Positions 33,193-42,148 of a DNA stretch of 48,028 nt are shown piece after piece. The notes under the pieces were generated by a model, which was given only the letters and a program-made list of their open reading frames with translations, had not been told where the DNA came from and did not search any database. The translations under genes were made by a program, and so were the position numbers. The number at the start of each line of letters is the position of its first letter. Within the stretch, counting starts at the first letter, position 1. The DNA is from CAYHPY01 sp964358485 (GTDB lineage: Bacteria; Elusimicrobiota; Elusimicrobia; UBA1565; UBA9628), in assembly GCA_964358485.1 (NCBI GenBank), contig CAYHPY010000020.1:1-48028 (forward strand). The letters are read 5' to 3'.

Positions 33193-36100
33193 CTATTTCT
33201 GGTCTTGTTCTTTCTTGTTGAAAATCGGCCCTTTCAGGCCGATCAACTTCGGAGCGAACAACAAGGCCACGCCCGCCGCGACGAAGGCGACGGCCATCGG
33301 ATAGAGCATGGAGGGGAAGGCCGGGCTGAACAGTCCCGCCGCCATGCTGACCGCCCCGTAGCCCACCGAGATCGCCGCGTTGAAGAAGGAACCTTGAACC
33401 CCGATGAGGCTCTCGGCGCCCTTGGACGGGACGTTTTTGTAGAAGTACCCGTTGAGGGAGACCACCAGCGGCCCGTAGAACAAGCCGATCATCAGGATGC
33501 TGCCGAAGAGCACGGGGACGCTGCCCCAGAACAGCGCGGGCAAGACGATCAAGGGAAGGGCCATGATCTGGAGCTTCACCCACCCTTTATTGGTCAGCTT
33601 GCTCCCGAGCCACATGAGCCCCGCGCCGACGGCCGCCGCGGCGGCCGCGATGCCCACCGCCGCCAGAGGCGCCGAGGCGATGAAGGCCGCGGGAATCAGG
33701 CCGGTGAAAACCCACGTCGCCAGAAGGCCGAGGACCCCGGCCTGCAGGAGGCGCTCGGCGCCGAAGCGTCCGAGCAGGGGAATGCGGAGCTTCGGAAGTT
33801 TGGCCTGGCCGGCGCTGGAAATCAACTGCCCGAAGAACAGGGCGCCCAAAAGCTGGCCCAGGAGCAGGGCCTTGCCCGCCTCACCGGCGATGATCTTGGC
33901 CATGATGGGCATGCTGTAGTATTGGAGCGGGAAGATCAGGAAGGCCATCAAGCAGGAGAAGGCCACGGCCCACCGGAGATCCTTGCGAGCCCAAAGGTCC
34001 TTGAACCCTTGGGTGCGGGAAATCCAATAGGCCAGCGCCGCGGCGGCCGGAAGAGCCGTGGGCCAAATGAAGTAGGAGCCCAGGGCCGCGGAGAAGAGGA
34101 GGGCTTCCTTCCAGTATTTCCGGGCGAACCCCGCCACCTTCCCGGCCTTGGCCTTCGCCGCTTTGCCGGCGGCCTCAACCAAGGCCGCCGCGCGCGATTT
34201 CCCGGCGGGCGCCGCGGGAGCGGCCGCCGCCTCGGGGGCTTTCTCCATCACGTTCGGGATGAATTTCCAGGTGATGGGCAGGATGACGAAAGCGTGGACC
34301 GCGGCGGAGATGTAGAACGGGGTCATGGGGTCCCAAAGGTCCACGAAGGCGCCGATGCCCACGATCAGGCCCAGGAACACCTGCAGGAAAAGGTAACGCA
34401 TCAGGAAGATCGCGTTGACCGTGCCCACGTTCTTTGGCCCGGCGAAGCGGCGCAGGTAGATGTTCTCGGTGGTCATCACCGAGGACATCAGCCAGCCGTT
34501 GGCGATGGACGCGACCAGGAGGGTCCAGAAATTGAGCACGCCCAGAGCCGCGAAGGCGGGCAGGGCCAGGGCCAGCACGGCGCGGATGGCCATGTTGAGA
34601 GCCATCGCGTTGCGGGCGGTGAGCTTCTTGGCGATCATCCCGTTGAGCGGGCCGGTGGCGATCGCGGCCAGGGGACCGAAGGCCATGAGGGCCCCGAAAG
34701 CGGCCGGGCCGACGGCCGGAATGGCGATAAAGGGATAGGCGATGGAGGTCAGGATGAAAACGCTGATGCTGAAAAGGCCCGACACGAATTGGGCGACCAA
34801 CGGACCGGTCTGGGTGGCGCCCGGACCGGCGGGATGGCTCGCCGACGGGAACGCGTAGTGGAAGGCTTTGACCAGGGCCCGCACGGGGCGGGAGTCGAGC
34901 AACCAGGCCGCCAGGCGCGCCGGGGCCGAGGTCTTGCCCGCCAATCCGCCGCCCGCCGGTGGAGCCCGGGCCGCCAGCGCACCCATGATCTCCTGGGTGG
35001 CGGCCTTCCCTTTAGTGGGCCAGACGAAAATGTTTTCCAGGCGGGGATCGGCCAGGCCTCCCACGGAGAGGGCGAGCGCGCCGGGGGCTCCCTTGACCAT
35101 GGGCCCGTCCACGATCTTGGTCCCGAAGAAATGGTCGCCCACGACCACCATCGCCTTGGCCGCGACGGGATCGGCGGGCAGGCGGGCGAGGAGCTTCTTG
35201 ATCCAGGGCCGGTTGAGGCCCAGCTTCATCGCGTCCCGCAGGCGGGACCAGTGGCCCCGGTTGGCCCGGAGCAAGCCGATCCCTAGAGCCTTGTCGATCT
35301 TGGAGGTGGAAAGATAAGGCGGGTCCGTCGCCTTCATGGCGGTGCGGCCCAGAACTTCCAGCTTGATGCCTCGCTTTTCCAGCTCGCCTTGGAATAGGCG
35401 GGCGGCGGCCTTAACCTGCTCCTCGGGAAGGCCGAGGGGCAAAAAGCGCGCGTAGCCGAACCGGCTCACGTCCTCGATCTTGCCGTTGTACTCCTGGGTG
35501 CCGAACTGCCGGCCGACCTCGACCGACGCTTCCGCCACGGCCTTCTGCTCGGCCTCGGTCCAGCCCGGCTCCTCGCGGATCGTCTCCCACTTGCCCGACC
35601 GGCCGTCGTAGAGGGCGATCTCGGCCCCGCGGTTGGAGCCCACGGTGATCGAGGTTTTTTCCTGGACGGTGAATTTGTCGATGGAGTGGAGGATGGACTC
35701 CGCCGGGTCCTTGCGTGCGACGGACGGGCGGTCGGTCAGGATCATGGTTTCGATCCCGGCGTCGGCGACGGCCTTGAGGGCCGCCCCGGTGTCGGCCGCG
35801 GCCTGGACCTTGTATTCTTCCAAGGTCCCGTCGTAGTCGAAGACGGCGGCTTCGGGCTTGTCGGTCCGCAATTTTTCCAGAATCTGTTCGGCGTGCGGCC
35901 GGGAGACGGCCGGCAGGCTGACGACCTTGCCCTGCTCGGCCAGGGCCTTGAGGGCGGCGCGCTTGATCTCGTAGTCGACCGCCCCGCCCTCGGGGTTGGA
36001 AGTTCCGACGGCTTCCAAGGCCGCGCGGGATTGATCGTCGTCCTTCTTGGCCAGGGCCGCCACGGCGGACCGGCGGTCCGCCTCGGAGGCCTTGGAGTCG

Positions 36101-36657
36101 GAGGCCTCGGCCTGCAGGTCCGAAATCGATTTGGGCGAAAGGTCCGGGGAGGAGGCCGAGAGGCCGGAAGGTCCCTCCGAGCCGGGGAGCGATAGCGACC
36201 AATCCGCGGCCGGCGCCGCCGGGCCGCGGAGCTCGTAAATTTGGGTGACGGCCCGCTCGGTCTCGGTCTGGCTCCGGGCGGCCTCGATGTTCTCGACGCC
36301 GGTCCGCAGGGCCTCCTGAACGGTGACGGCCGGGGCCGCCTCGACCCCGGGGGCGTAGACCGCCGAAGCGGAGATTCCGGGAACCCGTGCTTCCACGACG
36401 GAGAGGACGGCGGACCGGCCCGGAGCGGAGAGGGAAATCGCGGGGGCGGCCAGCGGCGCCGCCAACCGGGGCGCGGCGCTTCCCAGGGGAGAGGCCAGAA
36501 CCTTGACCTGGGGAACGGAGGCGACCGGGGCCGTGCGTCCGGGGCCGGCGGTGACGGTTTTAACAATCTGGGAGTAGCAAGGGTAGCCCGGTGATAGCAA
36601 TACAAGCGCGGCCCCCAAGGCCGCGCTTGTCACTTTCTTTATCGTTTTACCGTTCAT
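33193..36657 (-). CDS. HAD-type phosphatase fused to an MFS transporter, exported N-terminus
   Basis: An 1154-residue protein. A signal peptide (about 1-30, ending CYSQ) and an Ala/Ser-rich linker lead to a helical stretch at about 185-260. An HAD domain follows at about 265-560, with all four motifs: DYDGT (Asp274, Asp276), Thr308 in LTDR, Lys453/Lys456 in KIDKALGIGLL, and GDHFFGTKIVDGP (Asp508, Asp517). The pattern resembles Cof-type or trehalose-phosphate-phosphatase-like HAD enzymes acting on sugar phosphates. From about 611 to the end are about 12 helices of an MFS transporter. This domain order (signal peptide, HAD, MFS) is unusual. The start ATG 36657 follows an ACGGAA-rich leader with a CATAAT box at 36715-36720. 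The next gene begins 15 nt after its TAG. Confidence 0.82.
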   Translation of the reverse strand: MNGKTIKKVTSAALGAALVLLSPGYPCYSQIVKTVTAGPGRTAPVASVPQVKVLASPLGSAAPRLAAPLAAPAISLSAPGRSAVLSVVEARVPGISASAVYAPGVEAAPAVTVQEALRTGVENIEAARSQTETERAVTQIYELRGPAAPAADWSLSLPGSEGPSGLSASSPDLSPKSISDLQAEASDSKASEADRRSAVAALAKKDDDQSRAALEAVGTSNPEGGAVDYEIKRAALKALAEQGKVVSLPAVSRPHAEQILEKLRTDKPEAAVFDYDGTLEEYKVQAAADTGAALKAVADAGIETMILTDRPSVARKDPAESILHSIDKFTVQEKTSITVGSNRGAEIALYDGRSGKWETIREEPGWTEAEQKAVAEASVEVGRQFGTQEYNGKIEDVSRFGYARFLPLGLPEEQVKAAARLFQGELEKRGIKLEVLGRTAMKATDPPYLSTSKIDKALGIGLLRANRGHWSRLRDAMKLGLNRPWIKKLLARLPADPVAAKAMVVVGDHFFGTKIVDGPMVKGAPGALALSVGGLADPRLENIFVWPTKGKAATQEIMGALAARAPPAGGGLAGKTSAPARLAAWLLDSRPVRALVKAFHYAFPSASHPAGPGATQTGPLVAQFVSGLFSISVFILTSIAYPFIAIPAVGPAAFGALMAFGPLAAIATGPLNGMIAKKLTARNAMALNMAIRAVLALALPAFAALGVLNFWTLLVASIANGWLMSSVMTTENIYLRRFAGPKNVGTVNAIFLMRYLFLQVFLGLIVGIGAFVDLWDPMTPFYISAAVHAFVILPITWKFIPNVMEKAPEAAAAPAAPAGKSRAAALVEAAGKAAKAKAGKVAGFARKYWKEALLFSAALGSYFIWPTALPAAAALAYWISRTQGFKDLWARKDLRWAVAFSCLMAFLIFPLQYYSMPIMAKIIAGEAGKALLLGQLLGALFFGQLISSAGQAKLPKLRIPLLGRFGAERLLQAGVLGLLATWVFTGLIPAAFIASAPLAAVGIAAAAAAVGAGLMWLGSKLTNKGWVKLQIMALPLIVLPALFWGSVPVLFGSILMIGLFYGPLVVSLNGYFYKNVPSKGAESLIGVQGSFFNAAISVGYGAVSMAAGLFSPAFPSMLYPMAVAFVAAGVALLFAPKLIGLKGPIFNKKEQDQK

Positions 36658-36714
36658 TTCTCGTTGCTGTTTTTTCCGTTGCCGAAATTTTTTCTATTCC
36701 GTTCCCGTCCCTTT

Positions 36715-36720
36715 ATTATG
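36715..36720 (-). promoter_or_regulatory. Possible -10 box (CATAAT) before the HAD-MFS gene
   Basis: CATAAT on the minus strand 57 bp before ATG 36657, in an AT-rich leader that contains two ACGGAA motifs. There is no convincing -35 box. It could give the last four genes of the cluster an internal promoter. Confidence 0.25.
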
Positions 36721-36777
36721 GCCGAACCCCGCCAATTCCGCCCGGGTCTCCCGGTCCCCCGGGAAAAGACTTTGGAC

Positions 36778-39294
36778 CTATGCCTTTTTGTAACTTTTGC
36801 CGGTCTTGGCTTTGGCCTTGGCGGCCTTCTTGACGGGCTTCTTGGCCGCCTTCGGATCCACCGGCGCCGGCGGAGCCGCCGCCTTGCGCATGCGGCCCAT
36901 GGTGTTCTTGAGGAACTTCTCAAAGACGATGCGGCTGGCCTCGGTCAATTCCGGCTCATAGGCCTCGACGGGGAAGATGAAGCGCACGCCGTAACGGACC
37001 ACCTTCTTGGGGGTTCCCGCCACGCCGTAGGGCACGGGCAGTTCTTTCCACAGGGCGCGGGAACCCAGGTCATAAAGCTGAAACTGGGTGTCCTTGCCGA
37101 GGGTCTGAACGGTGGGAGTCTGGCCGGTCTTGAAGTCCACGACCATGACCTCCAGGCCTTCCGGAGTTTCCCGGGCCACCGCGAAGTCGAAGACCAGGCG
37201 GAGGATGTCCCGGTGGGCCAACTGCTTGGTTTTGTCGTAGCGGTTGACCACGTAGAGGTTCGGGAGCTCGGTTCCAATGACGATCGGATACTGCTTGATG
37301 ATGTCGGCGGTGACCTTGTGCATGGTGCGCAGGCGCGAGACCATGACCTCATGGTAGCCGGCCAGCGACTCGCCCGGCTTGTCGATCATTTTCTTGGTCC
37401 GGCCCGCTTCCTCGTGCCGCCAGTTCGTCTCGCCGCGCGCCACCAGCTCGTCGGCCGAGGGGAACACCCCTTCGGTCCGGTACTTCCAGACGGCCCAGTT
37501 GAAGGCCGAGTGCATCACGTGGCCCATGAGCATGTAGACGTTGTAGAAATCGCCGCCCAGGGAGTCCTTGTATTTCTGGAAGGACGAGATCTTGGAGGCC
37601 GACGCCGCGAAGTCCGCGGGCATGTTCTTGCGGTAATCCCCGAGGAGAGCGGCCATGGACATGTCCACCAGTTCCCCCCCCTTGAGTTCGCTGTGGACCG
37701 CGGGCTGGACCGAGCCGGCCGTGGCCTTGAGCAGTTCGGGGTCGCGCGAGATCACCATCATGTCGGAGGGCATGACGAACAACCCCTGGTTGTCCTGCAG
37801 GCCCTTGTAAAGCTGGGGCAGGGCGCCGACCAAAGAGGTCGGGCGGAGGGTCGCCACGGGCTTGCCGCCCTGCTCCTCCGAGGAGAGGAAGTACTGGGAC
37901 GCCGGGAGGCCGTAGCGCTCCAAGGCCCCGGCAAAGCGCGCCGCGAACTCGGCGGGCGCCGTCCCGGCCGGACCGGACACGCCCAACTCGTAGCCCTTGC
38001 TGACGAGCACGGTCCCGTCCACGGCCCGAGCCACGTGCTCCATGATCTCGAGCTTGTCCTTGGAGAAGCGCTGGGCCGGCAGGGGGGCGGCGAAGGAGCC
38101 CTGGTACTCGGAGAGCTGGGTTCCGCCGCCGGTGACGGTGACCATCTTGTAGCGGGTCAGGCCGTCGCGCTGGCGGTTGGTCAGGCCCTTGATCAACTGC
38201 TCCTCCAAGGACCCGGGGCCCTGGCTGGGCTTGTCGCTCATCAGCACGAAATAGACGCCCGCCTTCATCAGCTTGCCCATGTCCTCGACGAACTCGGCGC
38301 CGACGCGGTCTCCGAATAGGCGCATGTCGAGCATGACGACCTTGGGCAGGAAGTTCTTGGCCTCGGCCAGGGCGGCGGGGATCGGAAGGTCGGCCCGGGG
38401 CACGACGGGCAGGGGAACCTCGTGATTCTCGGGCAGGGCCTTGGCGGTCCCGTAGGTCATGAACTTGACCAGGCGGACCTTGGATTGGAGGGAGATGATC
38501 GTCGGCATGCCGGGCTTGGAGAAGCGGCTGTAGGACGCCAGGTCCTCCATCAGCTTCTTGCGCAGCTCGGGCGCGCCTTTTCCTTTAAGGACCTGAGGGG
38601 AGTAGACCCCCTCGAAATCCTTCTTGAGCAGTTCCTTGATGGTCGCGGTCTTGCCGGACTCGACCTTGGAGACGAAGAAGGTTTGGCCGCCGACCAGCAC
38701 GCGCAGGGCCGTGCCGCGCTTGAAGCGCTCCCAGTACCACTGGCTGCCCTTGCCGCCGACCAGGCGGACGGAGGCGGAAAGGGCGGAGGTCTTGAGGGCC
38801 TTCTTGGCGTCCCGGGAGAAGCGCAGTTCCAGGACCTCGGGAGTCGCCGCGGCGACTTCCTGGGTCACGGTCTCTCCCTCGGCGGGGGTTTCGGTCTCGA
38901 TGGCGACCGCGTCCTTGCGGGCCTTGGCGCCGTCGTAGCGCCGGCCGGAGTCGCCGCCGGGGGCGGCGGGCTGGACGAATTCGGCGGAGATCGCGCCCAA
39001 GCTGCCGAGGGAACCCTCGACCAGCGGGGCGTCGGCGCCGGGAGCGGCTTCCCGCATGGCGGCTTCCACGACCCCGGCTTCCAACGAGGGGGCCAGGGAT
39101 GGAGCGGCCGTCAGGCCGCCGGGAAGAACAACGGCCCGCAGGGCCGGTGAATTCAAGGACACGACATTGGAAACGGAACCCACCGCCGGAGAAACGGCAA
39201 CCGGCATTCGAACGGGAGAGACCTTCACATTAACCGCGAAGGCCGGGGAGAAGGCTACGGAAGAAAGAACCGCGGCCAACAGTCCGCGGTTCAT
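36778..39294 (-). CDS. Exported protein with degenerate HAD-like domain and RecB-like PD-(D/E)XK nuclease motif
   Basis: An 838-residue protein. The signal peptide is residues 1-20 (ends AFA). A Val/Ser/Ala-rich linker is followed by an unassigned region (about 150-290). An HAD-like segment at about 315-510 keeps the first Asp (Asp323 in VVMLDMRLFG) but not the second. At about 670-745 the pattern IGTELPN, RDILRLVFDF, VMVVDFKTGQ and QFQLYDLG matches the RecB/Cas4-type PD-(D/E)XK core (Asp703, Asp720, Lys722, Gln737 and Tyr741). The tail from about 806 is Lys/Ala-rich, like a nucleic-acid-binding tail. A nuclease carrying a signal peptide would act outside the cytoplasm. ATG 39294 overlaps the stop of the related upstream gene as ATGA. 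Activity is inferred from motifs only. Confidence 0.75.
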   Translation of the reverse strand: MNRGLLAAVLSSVAFSPAFAVNVKVSPVRMPVAVSPAVGSVSNVVSLNSPALRAVVLPGGLTAAPSLAPSLEAGVVEAAMREAAPGADAPLVEGSLGSLGAISAEFVQPAAPGGDSGRRYDGAKARKDAVAIETETPAEGETVTQEVAAATPEVLELRFSRDAKKALKTSALSASVRLVGGKGSQWYWERFKRGTALRVLVGGQTFFVSKVESGKTATIKELLKKDFEGVYSPQVLKGKGAPELRKKLMEDLASYSRFSKPGMPTIISLQSKVRLVKFMTYGTAKALPENHEVPLPVVPRADLPIPAALAEAKNFLPKVVMLDMRLFGDRVGAEFVEDMGKLMKAGVYFVLMSDKPSQGPGSLEEQLIKGLTNRQRDGLTRYKMVTVTGGGTQLSEYQGSFAAPLPAQRFSKDKLEIMEHVARAVDGTVLVSKGYELGVSGPAGTAPAEFAARFAGALERYGLPASQYFLSSEEQGGKPVATLRPTSLVGALPQLYKGLQDNQGLFVMPSDMMVISRDPELLKATAGSVQPAVHSELKGGELVDMSMAALLGDYRKNMPADFAASASKISSFQKYKDSLGGDFYNVYMLMGHVMHSAFNWAVWKYRTEGVFPSADELVARGETNWRHEEAGRTKKMIDKPGESLAGYHEVMVSRLRTMHKVTADIIKQYPIVIGTELPNLYVVNRYDKTKQLAHRDILRLVFDFAVARETPEGLEVMVVDFKTGQTPTVQTLGKDTQFQLYDLGSRALWKELPVPYGVAGTPKKVVRYGVRFIFPVEAYEPELTEASRIVFEKFLKNTMGRMRKAAAPPAPVDPKAAKKPVKKAAKAKAKTGKSYKKA

Positions 39295-41738
39295 TTTCCC
39301 CTCCCCTTGGGGGAAGTCTTTTTGGCCGCGGCCGCCGCCTTAGCGGGAGCCTTCGCGGGTTTGGCGGCGGTTTTAGCCGTCGCCTTGCCCTTGGCGCCCT
39401 TCTTTTTAAGATCGTCCTTGGAGGCCTTCTGTTCCTGCTCGTCGTAGTGCGCCTGGTACTCCGGATCGGCTTCCATGCGCTCGATGGTGCTGGTGATCTG
39501 CTGAACGATGGGGCCCTGCACCGACTCGCTGACCCCGGCGGCCTTGCCGTCGGCCGCGGGAGTCACGACCACCTTGTAGAACTCCTCAGGGGTGAATTCC
39601 CAAGAGCGGTGGCTGGACCGGTACTCGAGCTGAACGCGCAGGCGGGCGATGACGGCGCCCTCCGGCGAGCCATGGTGCCATTTGCCATCCAAGCCCATTC
39701 GCCCGTGTCCTTTGAGGAGGGACATCGCCAGGGTCTTGGCGAAAACTTCCTCGCCGTTGTCCGGGGTCTCTTTTCCGGTGCGATAGGCGTAGGCGGTGAG
39801 GACCCGGCCTTCCGAGGTGTCGAGCTTCATGACCCGCGGGATGCGGGTATGGATGCGGTAGAGCTTACCCGTGGAGGAGGAGGCGAACTCCAAGGTGATC
39901 AAGCTCTTGCGGTCGGTGGCCAATCCCACCAAGTTGTCCTGCACGTTGCGGGCCGCGGTGGTGTAGTCGCCGAATTCCCGCAGGTAGAAGTTGGTCAGGT
40001 AGCTATTGGCGTGCTCCATGTAACCCCGGTTCATGGCTTTCCAGGCCGGGGTGTTCATGGTCTTGGCCAGAGGCTTGGAGACGTAGACCCCGTACTTGAA
40101 GGGACTGCGCCACATGGACCGCAGGCGGGCCTGCATGGCCGACAAGGAGGTCATCTGGTGCTGTCCGCGCCAAACCTGCTCGTAGAACCAAGCCATCATC
40201 TGGTACATCAGGCCGCCGGTGTACATCGAAAGCATCTGGCTGGTGGCACGGTCGCTCTTGGGCCCACGAATACCCCCGCCGCCGCCCCCCCCGCCGCCGG
40301 AAGTCTCATCGGTGTTCATCCAGCGCTTGGACGGCTCCCAATATTCGACGTACTGGCGGAGCTTGCCGAGCTTGACGGAAACGGAGGGCAGGGCTCGGTT
40401 GCCGAGCACGGCCCCGAAGATGTCCTCGACTTCCTGTCCGGACTTGGCCACCTGAATCTGGGAAGCCTCCGGGAATGAGGAGGTAAATCGCGGGGAACGC
40501 TTGGAGTCGGCCAGGATCAGGAACTTCTCCGGAGCGGCCTGGAGGTTCTCTCCCGGGAACACGCCTTCCAGCGCGTTCATGACGCGCGGCAGGGAGAAGC
40601 GCAGGGGCATGGACTGCGTGATCAGCGCCCGGGGATTCTCCGGATGCTCGGCCATTCTATAAGGAAGACCGGCGGCCTGAAGCTGGGTGTTGTAGGCCTT
40701 GAGGGCCGAGGCGCGGGCCTTGGCCAAATCGCCTTGGGGAATCTGGTCGGGGAGTTCGACGGTGTAGGAGAACGCCGCCTCCTTGGAGGGCAGGGCGGCC
40801 TCCTTAAGAGAACCGGCCAGCTTCAAAGTCTTGGAGACTTTGGCGTTGATGGCCGCAAAGGCATCGATGTCGGCGGGCTTGAAGGCGTCCACGTCCTCGA
40901 TGACGGATTTGGGATTGGCGGCGCGCCCATGCAGGGAAATTTTCCCGCCGTTGAAAGCGACCACGACCACCGGGTTGTTGCGATGGGCCTTGATGCGGCT
41001 CAGAATGACCTCGTCGGCGGAGCCCGGGCCCTTCTGGGGGCGCCAGGTCAAAAAGACCACGTGGACGCCCCCGTTCAAGAGCTTTTCCATGTACTCGACG
41101 GTCTTCTCGGAGGCCGCCTTGCCGAACACGTCCTGCACGAAGACCACGCGCGGGTAGAAATGGTTCAAGGGAGAGCTGGGGTCCGCCGCGCCAGGAATGT
41201 CCGTCCCGCCACCTTCGCCTCCGGTGCCGTCGCCGCCGGCGGCCGCGAAATTGACGCCGCCCGCGTCCACGGCCCCGGTTTCCGGGGCCTTCTTGTCGTA
41301 AATTCGGCCCGCGGCGTCGTTGACGTCCTCGGGAGACTTATCCTTCCCGTCGGAGCCGGGCACGACTTGGGCGGCGTACGCCTCGACCGAACCCAAGGTC
41401 CCAAGCCCGGAGGCTTCGGCGGCGCCGGGGATCGCGTCCGGAGAGAACGGATCCTCGAGCGGGATCGAAGTCATCGGCAATCCGAGCGGGCTCTCGGAGC
41501 CCAGCGCGGAAACGGGAAGCGCGGGAGCGGCCAACCCACCCTTGAGGGACACCCCTAAAGCGCCAATCCCGCCGTTGCGGGCGGGATTGAATTTCGGCGT
41601 CGCGGCGGATGAGCCCGGAAGGACCGGGCCGACCCGGCGCGTGACCGCGCGGGTCTGGCCCCAGCTAAGGGACCAAGTTCCGCACGCGAGCATTACGACA
41701 TAAGCGAGGTACGCGACCGCGAGACGCTTTCGGTTCAT
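39291..41738 (-). CDS. Exported protein with degenerate HAD-like domain, paralogous to the next gene
   Basis: An 815-residue protein with a signal peptide (about 1-28, ending SWGQ) and a linker with Gly/Asp-rich stretches. An HAD-like segment at about 195-300 (RVVFVQDVFG...VVFLTWRPQKGPGS) aligns with the downstream gene (KVVMLDMRLFG...FVLMSDKPSQGPGS), but the nucleophile position is Gln202. A run of nine Gly is at 481-489. The region about 500-740 is unassigned; its strand pattern resembles the place where the paralogue has its nuclease motif, but no DFKTG-like motif is present. The Lys/Ala-rich tail runs from about 778 to 815. ATG 41738 has GGAGA 9 nt upstream; the longer open frame to 41849 runs through promoter-like DNA and was not used. 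Confidence 0.75.
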   Translation of the reverse strand: MNRKRLAVAYLAYVVMLACGTWSLSWGQTRAVTRRVGPVLPGSSAATPKFNPARNGGIGALGVSLKGGLAAPALPVSALGSESPLGLPMTSIPLEDPFSPDAIPGAAEASGLGTLGSVEAYAAQVVPGSDGKDKSPEDVNDAAGRIYDKKAPETGAVDAGGVNFAAAGGDGTGGEGGGTDIPGAADPSSPLNHFYPRVVFVQDVFGKAASEKTVEYMEKLLNGGVHVVFLTWRPQKGPGSADEVILSRIKAHRNNPVVVVAFNGGKISLHGRAANPKSVIEDVDAFKPADIDAFAAINAKVSKTLKLAGSLKEAALPSKEAAFSYTVELPDQIPQGDLAKARASALKAYNTQLQAAGLPYRMAEHPENPRALITQSMPLRFSLPRVMNALEGVFPGENLQAAPEKFLILADSKRSPRFTSSFPEASQIQVAKSGQEVEDIFGAVLGNRALPSVSVKLGKLRQYVEYWEPSKRWMNTDETSGGGGGGGGGIRGPKSDRATSQMLSMYTGGLMYQMMAWFYEQVWRGQHQMTSLSAMQARLRSMWRSPFKYGVYVSKPLAKTMNTPAWKAMNRGYMEHANSYLTNFYLREFGDYTTAARNVQDNLVGLATDRKSLITLEFASSSTGKLYRIHTRIPRVMKLDTSEGRVLTAYAYRTGKETPDNGEEVFAKTLAMSLLKGHGRMGLDGKWHHGSPEGAVIARLRVQLEYRSSHRSWEFTPEEFYKVVVTPAADGKAAGVSESVQGPIVQQITSTIERMEADPEYQAHYDEQEQKASKDDLKKKGAKGKATAKTAAKPAKAPAKAAAAAKKTSPKGRGK

Positions 41739-41781
41739 CGGATCTTTCTCCGTGGGCTTTGGGTGTCGCCGAGCATGGTTC

Positions 41782-41817
41782 ATTATATCCGCACCCCCCT
41801 CGACCCCTGCGGGTCGA
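41782..41817 (-). promoter_or_regulatory. TATAAT box preceded by a 7-bp inverted repeat
   Basis: A perfect TATAAT at 41787-41782 on the minus strand lies 43 bp before ATG 41738. No -35 hexamer is visible; in its place is the inverted repeat TCGACCC/GGGTCGA (41800-41806 and 41811-41817). A repressor or activator could bind there. The box would allow transcription of the downstream genes independently of the ATP-grasp gene. Confidence 0.4.
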
Positions 41818-41970
41818 AGGGCCCAACTTCCTCGAGGTATTGGGCCCACATCTTCGTGGGACCATGGGACTAGTCGGACGCGAGGCGCAGCCGAGCGTCC
41901 ATCCAGTGTCTTTTATTATTATTCTTTTCCCCAATTGTCCGTTTTTTAAAACTTTTTCCGTCAACCCCAT

Positions 41971-42042
41971 TGGTGCCAGGTATCCACTTTCTAAACTTTC
42001 GTCGCCAATAAAAAATGTTTAGAAAGTGGATACCTGGCACCA
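41971..42042. repeat. REP/REPIN-type palindromic element, copy 2
   Basis: Perfect 26-bp inverted arms at 41971-41996 and 42017-42042 around a 20-bp loop. The outer 22 bp of the arms match copy 1 at 12111-12174, while the loops differ. It begins 8 bp after the original stop codon (42050-42052) of the ATP-grasp/MFS gene. Confidence 0.88.
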
Positions 42043-42049
42043 AGAATTG

Positions 42050-42148
42050 TTACTTCTTGACGTCGAGGATCAGTTGGGCGCGGAGGGCGTCCAGGTTGCG
42101 GACGGCGTCTTGACGGGAGGCGCCGCGGGCGACCAGCATGCCCATGCG
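42050..42148 (-). pseudogene. In-frame C-terminal tail of the ATP-grasp/MFS gene beyond a TAG codon
   Basis: After the TAG at 42149-42151 the same frame continues for 32 codons, beginning RMGMLVARGASRQDAV and ending with TAA at 42050-42052. The peptide has the form expected at the end of a carnosine-synthase-like ATP-grasp enzyme (VARGxSxxEA followed by a final helix). The TAG therefore looks like a nonsense change of a sense codon such as GAG or CAG, a suppressed stop, or a sequence error. Confidence 0.7.

Larger units (their letters stand above)
41739..42049. other. 311-bp intergenic region between the ATP-grasp/MFS and HAD-like genes
   Basis: It holds, from right to left on the minus strand, a REP-type element (41971-42042), an AT-rich stretch (41900-41965), two GGGCCC-centred sequences, a short inverted repeat (41800-41817) and a TATAAT box (41782-41787). 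No gene is visible. Confidence 0.7.
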
